From the NCBI GenBank assembly GCA_004292855.1, contig RDXN01000039.1, positions 59,041-123,040 of the forward strand: a DNA stretch of 64,000 bases, given 5' to 3'. The notes beneath the pieces are model-generated. The model saw only the letters and a list, made by a program, of their open reading frames with translations, searched no databases and was not told the origin of the DNA. The stretch is from Cytophagales bacterium (GTDB lineage Bacteria; Bacteroidota; Bacteroidia; Cytophagales; Spirosomataceae). Every line of letters begins with the position of its first letter. Position 1 is the first letter of the stretch. Positions 7,893 through 16,021 of the stretch are shown here, piece after piece. The translations under genes and the position numbers were made by a program.

Positions 7893-9383
7893 TTAATCAT
7901 TTTTTCCAAGCCGGTCCAGCGCAAACTCCAACACCTCGTCGCGACCCTGAAACAGACCGTTGATTGTGGGAAGAACGCGATAATCGGGCAGGCGTTTGGC
8001 GGGGTAGTTCTTCGTAAAATTGCCCCAACACAAAAACGGCATATCGACTGTAATGGCACTGTTGGGTAATTTGATGGTATAGCTCTGCCCCGAACAGCCG
8101 ATGCCCGCGAAAATGTCGCTTCCCAATTCCTCGCCCACAAACGTAATCTTCTGGCCCGTTGTCTGCCGATGTTTGTAAAGACTTTCTACGAGGCCTGATC
8201 CTGCGGAGAAAACACCTTCGTTGATCAGCACAACAATCTGCGCCGTGAAGCGGTCTTTGGCGGGTGGGATGGCGGCCCCCATCATATCGAGGTATTTCTG
8301 CTTGATAAACAACGTTTTGTTATCTCTCAAAAACTCCGCCGGATCGGCCATATAGCCCTTAATATCGTCGGACAGGTTGATCGCGTATTGCTGATAGGGA
8401 AACGTCTTGCTCGGCACAACCATCTGACCGGGAACAATGGAATTGGGCGTAATATGAGCAAACAGTTTCTCGCTGTAGCCGTCGCCCCCGCCTTCGTTGT
8501 CGCGCAAGTCAATAATCAGGTTTTGGGTCTTCCGGCTGTTCATGTCATGGAACGCACTGTCCATAAACGCTTCAAACTTGACGCCAAAGTTCTCGATGAA
8601 ACCCTTGAAGAAACTGCCTGCTTTGAGATACGCCGTTTGGGGAGCCACCATCGCCTTATATTGAATTGGGTTTGTAAACTGACCCAAGCTTTTGCCCGTC
8701 GCCCCTTTGTAGTTCTTCTCCATTGCCGAAGGGAGTTGTGCCTTGACTAGCACTGGCTTTGGTCCACCTGCAAACCTTAATGTAAACTCCATTTCGCTCG
8801 GATAGAGCAGGTTATAAAGAAAATGGAGGTTATAGTATTTGTAGAGGTTGTAGGTTTTGAACGTCTGATTGATCCCATCGGCGGGTATGTACCGCGCCAT
8901 CGAGTCGAGCAGTTGCCGGGTCGGTTTGCCGTTGATGCTCAGGATTTCGGCCCCTTTCGGTACGGTTTGCTCCTCGCTGCAATCGCCCAGCACGTACAGT
9001 TTGTGGTCGATGATTGTTACTTGCAGGGGCAAATACCGCCGATCTTTTTTGAGTCTGTTCAGCCAATAATTCGGCTCGCCTTCGCCGGGGAGGCTAATAC
9101 CTGAGTGGCCATGCCGCAAGAGCGTAAGGAGGTAGCGCAGCTTCAGGTAATACGCATCGACTGTGGCTCCTTCGCGGAGTGTTTTGCCAACGCTGTCGCA
9201 CTGTTGGGTAAACGCGGCTTTGTCGATGAAGTAATACAGCCCGCCGTGGCCCTCTTCGAGCGATCCGCGAAAAATGGCGAAATCGTCGCGTTGTTGCGCC
9301 AGAGTGAGTTGGGGGGACTGAGCCTGGGCGTTGATGAAATTTAATAAGATAGCAAAGGTTGCGAGAATTAGGGCAGACTTCAT
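7893..9383 (-). CDS. S41-family peptidase, exported (copy 2)
   Basis: 496 residues with signal peptide MKSALILATFAILLNFINAQA. Domain order matches copy 1: N-terminal helical domain with LRHGHSG (90-95), PDZ-like EILSINGKPTRQLLDSM (146-162), then the S41 core LIIDLRDNEGGGDG (289-302), VVLINEGVFSAGSG with probable catalytic Ser393, and FVGEELGSD. Predicted periplasmic serine protease with unknown substrate. It is the first gene of the presumed S41-S41-AraC operon. Upstream, a 50-bp-arm palindrome (9450-9591) separates it from the small secreted protein genes. Confidence 0.88.
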   Translation of the reverse strand: MKSALILATFAILLNFINAQAQSPQLTLAQQRDDFAIFRGSLEEGHGGLYYFIDKAAFTQQCDSVGKTLREGATVDAYYLKLRYLLTLLRHGHSGISLPGEGEPNYWLNRLKKDRRYLPLQVTIIDHKLYVLGDCSEEQTVPKGAEILSINGKPTRQLLDSMARYIPADGINQTFKTYNLYKYYNLHFLYNLLYPSEMEFTLRFAGGPKPVLVKAQLPSAMEKNYKGATGKSLGQFTNPIQYKAMVAPQTAYLKAGSFFKGFIENFGVKFEAFMDSAFHDMNSRKTQNLIIDLRDNEGGGDGYSEKLFAHITPNSIVPGQMVVPSKTFPYQQYAINLSDDIKGYMADPAEFLRDNKTLFIKQKYLDMMGAAIPPAKDRFTAQIVVLINEGVFSAGSGLVESLYKHRQTTGQKITFVGEELGSDIFAGIGCSGQSYTIKLPNSAITVDMPFLCWGNFTKNYPAKRLPDYRVLPTINGLFQGRDEVLEFALDRLGKND

Positions 9384-9449
9384 GGTGATTGATTGTAAGA
9401 TTTAGTGGCTTTCACAGATTAGGAGCACGTTATAATAATCAGATGCCCT

Positions 9450-9591
9450 ATTTGAAGAAAATTGCTGACGCATCCGGCCTTCGACAAGCTCAGGCTGACA
9501 GGAGACTTGTAAGTAGATAGCAAAGTTGACTCAAGTTCGTCGTCAGCCTGAGCCTGTCGAAGGCCGAATGCGTCAGCAATTTTCTTCAAAT
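9450..9591. repeat. MITE/REP-like long palindrome, copy A
   Basis: Two 50-base arms (9450-9499 and 9542-9591) match at 48 of 50 positions around a 42-base centre. The arm contains the core CCTTCGACAAGCTCAGG. Core and centre are shared, in the opposite orientation, with the element at 42582-42723, so this is a dispersed non-coding element. It begins 7 bases after the stop codon of the 212-residue secreted protein gene. Confidence 0.85.
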
Positions 9592-9597
9592 CTTCTC

Positions 9598-10236
9598 TCA
9601 CTCAACAATGTCAAACGTTCTCCCCTTATCATCTTCTTTAACAACCAGAAAGGGCTTTTCGGAGTCGATGCGTTTGCCGCTCATGACGGCATTTACTTGC
9701 TCATTGTCGGCCAGATAAACTTTTGTACCAACGGGAAACTGAAACCGCACGCTTGCCTTCGGAGCGAACACGCTGATTGTTGTGCCGTTACCTCCGGCCC
9801 CCGGCTCATAGCTGATAACCGCTACTTTCTTGGCCAGAATGCTCGGATTCCGCAACCGGATTTGAACCCGATTGTCCGTTTCCGACGCTACACTGCCGGT
9901 GTTGACTTCTTTAGGGGAGGTCCCGGTGTCGGTGCCGAGGGTTTTGCCTTCGTCTTCGGCTTTTACGGTGAAGATCAGCCCTGTGCCCGTTTCTCCATCC
10001 TGCGTGAAGTGGAGTTTAGCCCCGATGGGCCAATTGCAGGGGATCGTTTCCCGCCGACCCATCGTGAAGCCGTACTTGATACCCGGCCCTTCGACCAAAA
10101 ACATCCGGTGATAGCCCAATGTGTTTTTGAGCATGAAGGTTACCCGGGGCGGATCGTCGGAGAGCGGGCGGGCGATGCTCAGTGCAGGCCAAAGGCACAC
10201 ACTAAGCAGAATGGTTAAAATCCAGGTCTTTATCAT
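9598..10236 (-). CDS. Secreted protein with two copies of a small repeat domain
   Basis: 212 residues, no family recognised. Signal peptide at 1-22 (MIKTWILTILLSVCLWPALS). Two related beta-rich units of about 80 residues follow: an N-terminal one ending FTVKAEDEGKTL and a C-terminal one with VQIRLRNPSILAKK, VGTKVYL, NAVMSGKRID and FLVVKEDDKGRTFDI. The C-terminal unit is clearly homologous to the single unit in the next two genes upstream. It lies 15 bases downstream of the 128-residue paralogue, with which it forms one transcription unit. Predicted periplasmic or surface protein; function unknown. Confidence 0.8.
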   Translation of the reverse strand: MIKTWILTILLSVCLWPALSIARPLSDDPPRVTFMLKNTLGYHRMFLVEGPGIKYGFTMGRRETIPCNWPIGAKLHFTQDGETGTGLIFTVKAEDEGKTLGTDTGTSPKEVNTGSVASETDNRVQIRLRNPSILAKKVAVISYEPGAGGNGTTISVFAPKASVRFQFPVGTKVYLADNEQVNAVMSGKRIDSEKPFLVVKEDDKGRTFDIVE

Positions 10237-10251
10237 GGCGTGAAGATCGGT

Positions 10252-10638
10252 TTAGTTCTTGATGTCGAACGATTTGTCGGCATCTTCAGCTTTCACAATC
10301 ATGAATGGCTTGCCCGCGTCGATTCGCTTGCCGCTCATGACCACGTCGACTTGATCGCTGTTGGCAGCATACAGTTTGGTGCCAACAGCGTAATAGACTC
10401 TCTTACTTGACTTAGGAAGCATAACAAAACCATAGGTACCATTACCCGTTTCGCCGGGGGTATAACTAACGAGTGTGATTTTCTTAGGCAACAAGCTAGG
10501 GTTGCGTAACGTGAAGGCAACCTCAATTTTTTGTGCAGGTTGAACGGGCTTCTCCTGCGTGGTGGCAGAGGTTGTGAAGCTGGTGGTCGTTGTGAACAGT
10601 GTTGCTGCGAACAGGGCGATAATTACGCTGGTTTTCAT
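10252..10638 (-). CDS. Small secreted protein, single copy of the same repeat domain
   Basis: 128 residues. Signal peptide MKTSVIIALFAATLFTTTTS, a short Thr/Gln/Pro linker, then one unit: VAFTLRNPSLLPKK, VSYTPGETGNGTYG, VGTKLYA, VVMSGKRIDAGKPFMIVKAED, KSFDI. This unit aligns along its full length with the C-terminal unit of the 212-residue protein (shared MSGKRID and VGTK blocks). The gene has its own promoter region (10684-10768), nearly the same as that of the outer-membrane receptor gene. Unknown function; the family may be restricted to Cytophagales, which a search should decide. Confidence 0.8.
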   Translation of the reverse strand: MKTSVIIALFAATLFTTTTSFTTSATTQEKPVQPAQKIEVAFTLRNPSLLPKKITLVSYTPGETGNGTYGFVMLPKSSKRVYYAVGTKLYAANSDQVDVVMSGKRIDAGKPFMIVKAEDADKSFDIKN

Positions 10639-10683
10639 TCTGTCTGTTTGGTTCTGTTTAGCCGGTACGTCCCGGACGGTGAG

Positions 10684-10768
10684 ACAAAGTTGGTGGGTTG
10701 GCCTGCTCCGTTTCGACTCAGAAATGATTTGAGCCGTCTCAAATCATAATTTGAAACATCTCAAGGGC
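10684..10768 (-). promoter_or_regulatory. Promoter/operator region with 21-bp-spaced repeats, copy X
   Basis: Shares a 22-base identical block (10712-10733) and further flanking matches with 13627-13722. CTCA-starting repeats begin at 10717, 10738 and 10760 (spacing 21 and 22). Minus-strand CAACTTTG at 10685-10692 is a likely -7 box about 47 bases before the start codon at 10638. Direct repeats at two helical turns upstream of the core promoter suggest an activator site. Confidence 0.65.
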
Positions 10769-10774
10769 AAAAAG

Positions 10775-11122
10775 CTATTTCTGCACTAGATTGACCGTTT
10801 TGCCTTCGTCTTCTTTTTGCACCACCAGCAACGGTTTGCCGGGAGCTTCCTGTCCGCGCATGTTCGCATAAATCTCCTGCTGATTCACCAACGACAGCCG
10901 GGTGCCGGGTTTGATTTCCACTTTGTACGACTGGCCGGGCAGAATGTAGGCCGTGAACACATTAGGGTATTTGCCATCAGGAGCGCGTTCCAAAAATTTG
11001 AAGTGACGCGGCAGCAAACCGTTGTTTTTCAATTTCAGATTCACCTTGGGCGTATCCTGTGCGAAGGCTAACTGAACAAACAGGCTTATGAAGAGCAGAG
11101 CGGAAATGAGGTTAGGTTTCAT
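10775..11122 (-). CDS. Small secreted protein, divergent copy of the repeat domain, linked to the outer-membrane receptor
   Basis: 115 residues with signal peptide MKPNLISALLFISLFVQLAFA. The mature part is one unit of the same domain: VNLKLKNNGLLPRHFKF, PGQSYKVEIKPGTRLSL, QEIYANMRGQEAPGKPLLVV, KEDEGKTVNLVQK. It lacks the SGKRID block but keeps the GKPLLVVQKEDEGKT ending. It starts 18 bases after the receptor gene stop, so the two are translationally close and probably made together. Predicted periplasmic partner of the receptor; function unknown. Confidence 0.8.
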   Translation of the reverse strand: MKPNLISALLFISLFVQLAFAQDTPKVNLKLKNNGLLPRHFKFLERAPDGKYPNVFTAYILPGQSYKVEIKPGTRLSLVNQQEIYANMRGQEAPGKPLLVVQKEDEGKTVNLVQK

Positions 11123-11140
11123 TGCGTTTGGATTGGTTGA

Positions 11141-13588
11141 TTACAAATTGCCTTTGACTTTAATCCGCCCTGCGTCTTGACCAGTTTCGCGCTCGCGGGC
11201 ACCCTTGATTTCGTTGCTGCCGAAGCGGTAGCTAAACCGAATATTTACCCGGCGGCTCTCCCACTTGCGGTCGATGTTGAACTGCTGCGTCAGGAAATCG
11301 GCACTTTGCTGCCAGCGCATGGTGTTCAGCACATCGTCGATGCCCAGCGATAACTTGCCACGATCCTGCATGACTTTCTTTTGCACACTAAGGTTTAATG
11401 CACCGAGGCCGCCAATGCGGTAAACCGTTTGTTGGGTGGGGGCATTCCAAAAGCCCGATACCTGCGTTGACCATAGTTTTGAGAGCGTGAACGACTGCTG
11501 CACATAACCCTCGAAGGCAAATGCCCGCTGGTCGAATGGCTCCGTCGGCGACAACCGTCCCACGAACTGGTTCCAGGTGGCTCCAGCGTAGAGGTACATG
11601 TTCCACCACTTGGTGAATTGGTACGGGCTGCTTACCGACAGATTTATGGCGTTGGCCCGGCCTACATTGGCCACCGTCTGATACCCTAGAACACCTTCCT
11701 GACGGATCACGTCGGTCGAGAAATCGTTTGTCCGGCTATAGGCTATTTTAATCGTCGTAGCCCATTTGTAGGTCCAGCTTGCCTCCACATTATCGGTGTA
11801 GGAAGGCCGCAAATACGGGTTGCCACGCGTACTCGTGTACGGATCAATTTGATACACGAACGGGTTCATATCCTGATAGTTAGGCCGCCCGATCCGCCGG
11901 CCGTAGTTCACCGAGACCTGGCTGTTTTCGGTGGCTTGATATTGCACAAAAGCCGTTGGAAACAGGTTCACATAGCTTGTATCGGGCGAATCCACGCCGG
12001 ACCGCTCGATGCGCTGGTTTAGCAAGTCGGTAGAGCGGCCCCGCACGTTCGAATGCTCAGCCCGAAGCCCGATCTGCATTCCCCATTTGCCTTTCGAGCG
12101 GTTCAGTGAAGCATAGGCTGCACTGACAATTTCGCGGTAGGTGAAGCGGTTCGTGCGGTTTAGGTCGGGGCGTTCGGCGGTGGGTTTGCCGGTGAACGCC
12201 ATTAGATTATTGTCGGTGTCTACGTCGGTGTATTTCAGGCCAGTTTCCAGCTTCACCGAAGCGTCGCCCGGGTGGCGGGGTTTCCATTCCTTCACTAAAT
12301 CGCTTTTCAGGGTCAGGACGGTGATGCCCGTGGTGGCGTCTTGCCGGATGCGTCGGGCGAAGAGCGTTTCGCCACCTGCGCCGAGATAGTCGCTCGTGAG
12401 GGTGTTTGGAGCATTGTTGGCGAAGCGCGTCAGGTCGGCGTCTAGGTTCAGTTCGAAGCCGGTTGTGTCCGCAAAACGGTAGTTCAGGGCCGCATTCAGG
12501 CGATTGTTCCGGCTTGGGTTGTCAACTCGGTTCATCAACGTGGAGTCGATTCGGCTTCGGTTATTCAGAATCTGGGTGGTCGTGAAGGTACCAAACCGGT
12601 TTGCGGTGGTGTTGCCCGACACGATCAGACCCAGCGTTTGCCGCGAGTCGATGAAGTAATCCGCGCCTGTTTTGTACACCAGCCCCCGCGTTCCGTCGGA
12701 GTCGTAGCCGCGTTGTAGAAACCGCGACCCAACAGCCACGCGATCCAACAAAACGTTGGTGATCTGGTAGTTGTCGCTACCCGATAGATTGCCAAACAGG
12801 TTGAGTTTCTTGGCACGATAGTTCAGGTCGAGAGCCGCATTGGCACGATAATGATCGCTTTGGCCGTAGCCGCCCGATATAGTTCCGTTCAAACCCAAAC
12901 TCTTGTCGCGCCGGAAGCGAATGTTGATGATACCCGCCCCACCCTGCGCGTCGTACCGAGCCGACGGGTTTGTGATCAACTCGATGTTCTCAATGTTGGC
13001 GGCTGGCGTGGCCCGGAGCAGATTAGCCAGATCAGCGTTGGAGAGGTTGGTTGGCTTGCCGTCGATGAATACGGTGGCTCCCTGCTTACCGGCCATCCGC
13101 ACGTTGTCGTTTGGGTCGATTACCACGCCGGGAGCTTGCTGCAATAACTCATAGGCTGTTTTTCCCTGCGCTGTGGCATCCGACGACACATTCAGCACCG
13201 TCTTATCAACTTGCTGCTCAATATACGGCTTCTGTGCTTTCACCGTTACGGCATCTAACGTTTGGTTAGCAGTTCCAAGCGTCAGGGCATCCAGCGTGAG
13301 TGATTGCCCGGCCCGCACCACTACAACCGGGCTTGTCGCGTTGAGCATACCCACCAGCGAGGCCTGTACGCGGTAGGAACCCTCGGCCATCCCAGTAAAC
13401 GTAAACCGCCCGACTTCGTCGGCAACTGCCCCCTTTGCGAGAGTGGAGTCGGCGGAGCGGAGCAGTTTCACCACCGCGAACGACGCGGGTTGATTAGCGG
13501 CATCGCGAACGGAGCCGGTAAGCGTCTGTGCCAGTGTTGCGGTGGCGGTCAGATTCAGGAGGAGAACAGAGGTAAGGAATCGGGCCAT
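11141..13588 (-). CDS. Outer-membrane beta-barrel receptor (TonB-dependent receptor family)
   Basis: 815 residues. Signal peptide 1-20 (ending TATLAQ), then a carboxypeptidase-regulatory-like domain (LTGSVRDAANQPASFAVVKL to about 100), a plug domain (LQQAPGVVIDPNDNVRMAGK, TVFIDGKPTNLS, IENIELITNPSARYDAQGG, IINIRF) and a long C-terminal barrel of the outer membrane protein beta-barrel 2 type ending in NIRFSYRFGS. No SusD gene is next to it; instead it is followed by a small secreted protein of a new family. These receptors import ligands or act in signalling at the outer membrane. The upstream region carries the shared operator (13627-13722). Confidence 0.9.
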   Translation of the reverse strand: MARFLTSVLLLNLTATATLAQTLTGSVRDAANQPASFAVVKLLRSADSTLAKGAVADEVGRFTFTGMAEGSYRVQASLVGMLNATSPVVVVRAGQSLTLDALTLGTANQTLDAVTVKAQKPYIEQQVDKTVLNVSSDATAQGKTAYELLQQAPGVVIDPNDNVRMAGKQGATVFIDGKPTNLSNADLANLLRATPAANIENIELITNPSARYDAQGGAGIINIRFRRDKSLGLNGTISGGYGQSDHYRANAALDLNYRAKKLNLFGNLSGSDNYQITNVLLDRVAVGSRFLQRGYDSDGTRGLVYKTGADYFIDSRQTLGLIVSGNTTANRFGTFTTTQILNNRSRIDSTLMNRVDNPSRNNRLNAALNYRFADTTGFELNLDADLTRFANNAPNTLTSDYLGAGGETLFARRIRQDATTGITVLTLKSDLVKEWKPRHPGDASVKLETGLKYTDVDTDNNLMAFTGKPTAERPDLNRTNRFTYREIVSAAYASLNRSKGKWGMQIGLRAEHSNVRGRSTDLLNQRIERSGVDSPDTSYVNLFPTAFVQYQATENSQVSVNYGRRIGRPNYQDMNPFVYQIDPYTSTRGNPYLRPSYTDNVEASWTYKWATTIKIAYSRTNDFSTDVIRQEGVLGYQTVANVGRANAINLSVSSPYQFTKWWNMYLYAGATWNQFVGRLSPTEPFDQRAFAFEGYVQQSFTLSKLWSTQVSGFWNAPTQQTVYRIGGLGALNLSVQKKVMQDRGKLSLGIDDVLNTMRWQQSADFLTQQFNIDRKWESRRVNIRFSYRFGSNEIKGARERETGQDAGRIKVKGNL

Positions 13589-13626
13589 TCAGTTAGTGCC
13601 GTGCCCGGCGTTTGTGATTGAATGGC

Positions 13627-13722
13627 ACAAAGGTGGCGGGTTAGGGCACCGCCGTTCGACTCAGAAATGATTTGAGACGGCTCAGGTTATGATTTGAGAC
13701 GCGAAGGCCGAAATGAGACGCG
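13627..13722 (-). promoter_or_regulatory. Promoter/operator region with 21-bp-spaced repeats, copy Y
   Basis: The 22-base block at 13655-13676 is identical to 10712-10733. CTCA-starting repeats at 13660 and 13681 are spaced 21 bases, each followed by ATGATTTGAGACG; a shorter third copy with GAGACGCGAAGG follows. Minus-strand CACCTTTG (13628-13635) is a likely -7 box about 40 bases from the receptor ATG at 13588. Confidence 0.65.
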
Positions 13723-13769
13723 AAGGGTCGCCGGTCGGAATGCCGCATCACCGCCGGTGCGGTCTCTAC
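13721..13769. repeat. Half-copy of a GC-rich dispersed repeat at the end of the GNAT gene
   Basis: On the minus strand GTAGAGACCGCACCGGCGG is followed later by ACCGGCGACCCTTCG. The same two blocks occur in the arms of the palindrome at 42582-42723. The TAG of the GNAT gene lies inside this repeat. Confidence 0.5.
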
Positions 13770-14221
13770 AGAATCAACTTCATGCCCTCGTGCGAGGCCA
13801 CAAACCCCAGCGACTCGTAGAATTTAAGGGCTTCGGGGCGTTTTTTATCGGTGGTGAGTTGGAGCAGATGCGCCCCGCGCTGTTTGGCTCGCTCAATGGC
13901 GTACCGGAAAATCTCACTGCCCAGACCTTGCCCGCGTTGGTCGGACCGGACCCGCACGGCCTCGATTTGCGCCCGGATGCCGCCCTGATACGTCAAATAC
14001 GGAATAAACGTCATCTGGAACGTGGCAATTACTTCGCCGTTTTGCTCCACCACAGTCAATTCCTGGTTTGGATCGCCCGCAATGCGCTCAAAGGCTTGTT
14101 GATAGGCATCGGGTAGGGGGACTTGAAAATTCTCGCGGGAGGTGCCGAGCTTATCGTCGGCAAGCATACGGACAATGTCGATTAGGTCGGCTTGTATTGC
14201 AAGGCGGTAGGTGAGGTGCAT
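13766..14221 (-). CDS. GNAT family N-acetyltransferase
   Basis: 151 residues, normal for a single GNAT domain. The acetyl-CoA pyrophosphate loop is visible in VRVRSDQRGQGLGSEIFRYA (near 91-110), preceded by the beta strand IRAQIEAVRV, and followed by LQLTTDKKRPEALKFYESLGF, the usual C-terminal GNAT signature. Cytosolic acetyltransferase with unknown acceptor. It lies 15 bases downstream of the Uma2 gene in the same direction. Its stop codon is within a GC-rich repeat fragment. Confidence 0.88.
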   Translation of the reverse strand: MHLTYRLAIQADLIDIVRMLADDKLGTSRENFQVPLPDAYQQAFERIAGDPNQELTVVEQNGEVIATFQMTFIPYLTYQGGIRAQIEAVRVRSDQRGQGLGSEIFRYAIERAKQRGAHLLQLTTDKKRPEALKFYESLGFVASHEGMKLIL

Positions 14222-14236
14222 TGAGTGGTAGGATGG

Positions 14237-14902
14237 TTACGAACCAAGCAGGTTTTGCAGGGCGCGCATGTTGTCTTGTTTGTCGAAAATGGCCCGAACG
14301 GGTATGGCAAAACCCAGCACGGTGATCGCTGTCAGCGTATCATCGACAAACAACGTGGCCACCGACTCAAAGGCCATCGTTGCCTCATCGAGCCGATATT
14401 GCTCCAGCGACTTACGAACTGGGTCGATAATCCAGTACTCCCGAACGCCGTGAGCTGCATAATCTTCGAACTTAATGCCACGATCTCGACCCGTGGTGCT
14501 TTTCGACAACACTTCGACGATCAAATCAGGGGCTGGATGCTCCATCTGATCGTCCTTAAACGAAGCGGCAGTTTCTGCATTCCAAAAGCAAATGTCCGGC
14601 TCATAATCGTTGCGGGTCATCTCCACCAGAGCCTTTTCGGAATCAACCTCGCCCAACCCGTGACGTATCACATAAACCCGAAGTAGGGTCATCAGATTTT
14701 GTGTGGCATTCAAGTGTTGCCGTTTCACGGGCGAGTGCATGACCACCTGCCCGTTGATAAATTCGGCCTTGACATCGTCGCGCAGCCATTCCCGAAACGC
14801 ACGTCGTCGGTTCGATTCGTCGGCTAAAATAGCCTGCGCCCGCTCAATCACCAGTTTGGCGTCGGGGGCTTCGAGAAGGTCATTCACGCGGGCTTCGAGC
14901 AT
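14237..14902 (-). CDS. Uma2 family (DUF820) restriction-endonuclease-fold protein
   Basis: 221 residues. The PD-(D/E)XK core is visible as YEPDICFW (Asp103), APDLIVEVLSKST (Glu130 with Lys134) and IKFEDYAAHGVREYWIIDP, the family hallmark. The N-terminal 45 residues are an extra helical segment. Uma2 proteins are very abundant in Cyanobacteria and also in some Bacteroidota; nuclease activity is presumed from the fold but the role is unknown. It lies 33 bases downstream of the M48 peptidase gene and 15 before the GNAT gene. Confidence 0.9.
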   Translation of the reverse strand: MLEARVNDLLEAPDAKLVIERAQAILADESNRRRAFREWLRDDVKAEFINGQVVMHSPVKRQHLNATQNLMTLLRVYVIRHGLGEVDSEKALVEMTRNDYEPDICFWNAETAASFKDDQMEHPAPDLIVEVLSKSTTGRDRGIKFEDYAAHGVREYWIIDPVRKSLEQYRLDEATMAFESVATLFVDDTLTAITVLGFAIPVRAIFDKQDNMRALQNLLGS

Positions 14903-14935
14903 GGCGATTTCGCTTACTGTTTACGCAAAAAAACG

Positions 14936-16015
14936 CTAATTCCGCTTGATCTGGTTCCAGAGCGTTAGTAAGGCAGCATTAGGCTGACCCCGAATGCGCG
15001 ATTTCTTCGCCAACGCCCGTGTGGCCGCTACGCGCTCGGCATTGTGGGGGTGGGAGCGGAGGAGCGTCGGGATTACGTCGCCTTCGGTGGGGAGAGCTTC
15101 CATGAGCCACACGGCCCCCATCGGGTCAATGCCGTGTCCGGCCAGTTGAGTTACGGCAAAGGCGTCGGCCTCGGCTTCGTGTTGGCGGGAGTAGGATAAA
15201 GAAATAAGATTGTCGGCATTGTCAACCAAAACGGCGGTCAGGCCGCTGACGTCGCCCACCATCACCGACACAATCACATAAGCCGCCAGGCTTCGAATCA
15301 ATTGCTGGAGCGAATGCCGATTCTGAACGTGCGCTGCCTCGTGCGCCAACAAGGCCACCAGTTGTTCGGGGCGTTTAAACTTTTTCAGCAGGCCCGTAAA
15401 CACCACCACGCGCCCGCCCGGTACAGCAAAAGCGTTGACCTCTTTGTTGTCGACCACGGTAATCTGAATAGGGAACCGCGTTTTGATGCCTGTTGCCCGC
15501 CAAAACTGGTTTAGTCGTCCGCTTTGTACTGAGTCGGCATCGAGTTGACCGGTGGTTTCGAGTTGGCGATATAGCATATCGCCTAGTTGTTTCTCCTGTT
15601 CAGCGGGTATCTGCCGGGCAATCTGCTCCGATGCCACTGGTACCCCAAAGGCGTAGAGTATCCACAGAAACGCCACGGCCACCACCCCAACAATAACCAC
15701 GCCCCGAAAACCACGGCTCAACACAAACTCGTACAGGCCGGTGCGGGCGGGTTGGGGTAGTTGCCCATCGCCAACGAAGTGTGTGTTATAATCGGCCGTT
15801 TCCACATCCAGATATTGGTGTGGAAACGGCCCAAATTGCAGTCGTGTTTTCTCCGCCGGATTCCAGGTTGCCAGTCGGGCTTCGGTTAGAGGCCACTCGA
15901 TCTGATGCTCCACCGCGTCGGCATCCGTGTAGGCAATCTGGATGGCGTTGGCCGTGCGGACATACTGAGCCGGGTGCGCTCTGGATACTTTTCCGTCGAA
16001 GAATGTTGCGTTCAT
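14936..16015 (-). CDS. M48 family metallopeptidase, membrane-anchored
   Basis: 359 residues. The first 95 residues are a soluble domain, followed by one membrane segment (GVVIVGVVAVAFLWILYAFG, about 105-124). The peptidase domain has LLAHEAAHVQNRH (zinc ligands His225 and His229, catalytic Glu226) and the third ligand in SRQHEAEAD (Glu280). HPHNAERV near the end is also typical. The gene starts 6 bases after the DUF898 gene; this YjgN/M48 pairing recurs in many bacteria and suggests a joint role in envelope quality control. Substrates are unknown. Confidence 0.9.
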   Translation of the reverse strand: MNATFFDGKVSRAHPAQYVRTANAIQIAYTDADAVEHQIEWPLTEARLATWNPAEKTRLQFGPFPHQYLDVETADYNTHFVGDGQLPQPARTGLYEFVLSRGFRGVVIVGVVAVAFLWILYAFGVPVASEQIARQIPAEQEKQLGDMLYRQLETTGQLDADSVQSGRLNQFWRATGIKTRFPIQITVVDNKEVNAFAVPGGRVVVFTGLLKKFKRPEQLVALLAHEAAHVQNRHSLQQLIRSLAAYVIVSVMVGDVSGLTAVLVDNADNLISLSYSRQHEAEADAFAVTQLAGHGIDPMGAVWLMEALPTEGDVIPTLLRSHPHNAERVAATRALAKKSRIRGQPNAALLTLWNQIKRN

Positions 16016-16021
16016 GTTTCG

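Noticed and set aside
13766..14902. Toxin-antitoxin pair formed by the GNAT and Uma2 genes
   Set aside because: The GNAT lacks the small size and partner (RHH antitoxin) of GNAT toxins, and Uma2 is not an antitoxin family; adjacency alone is weak.
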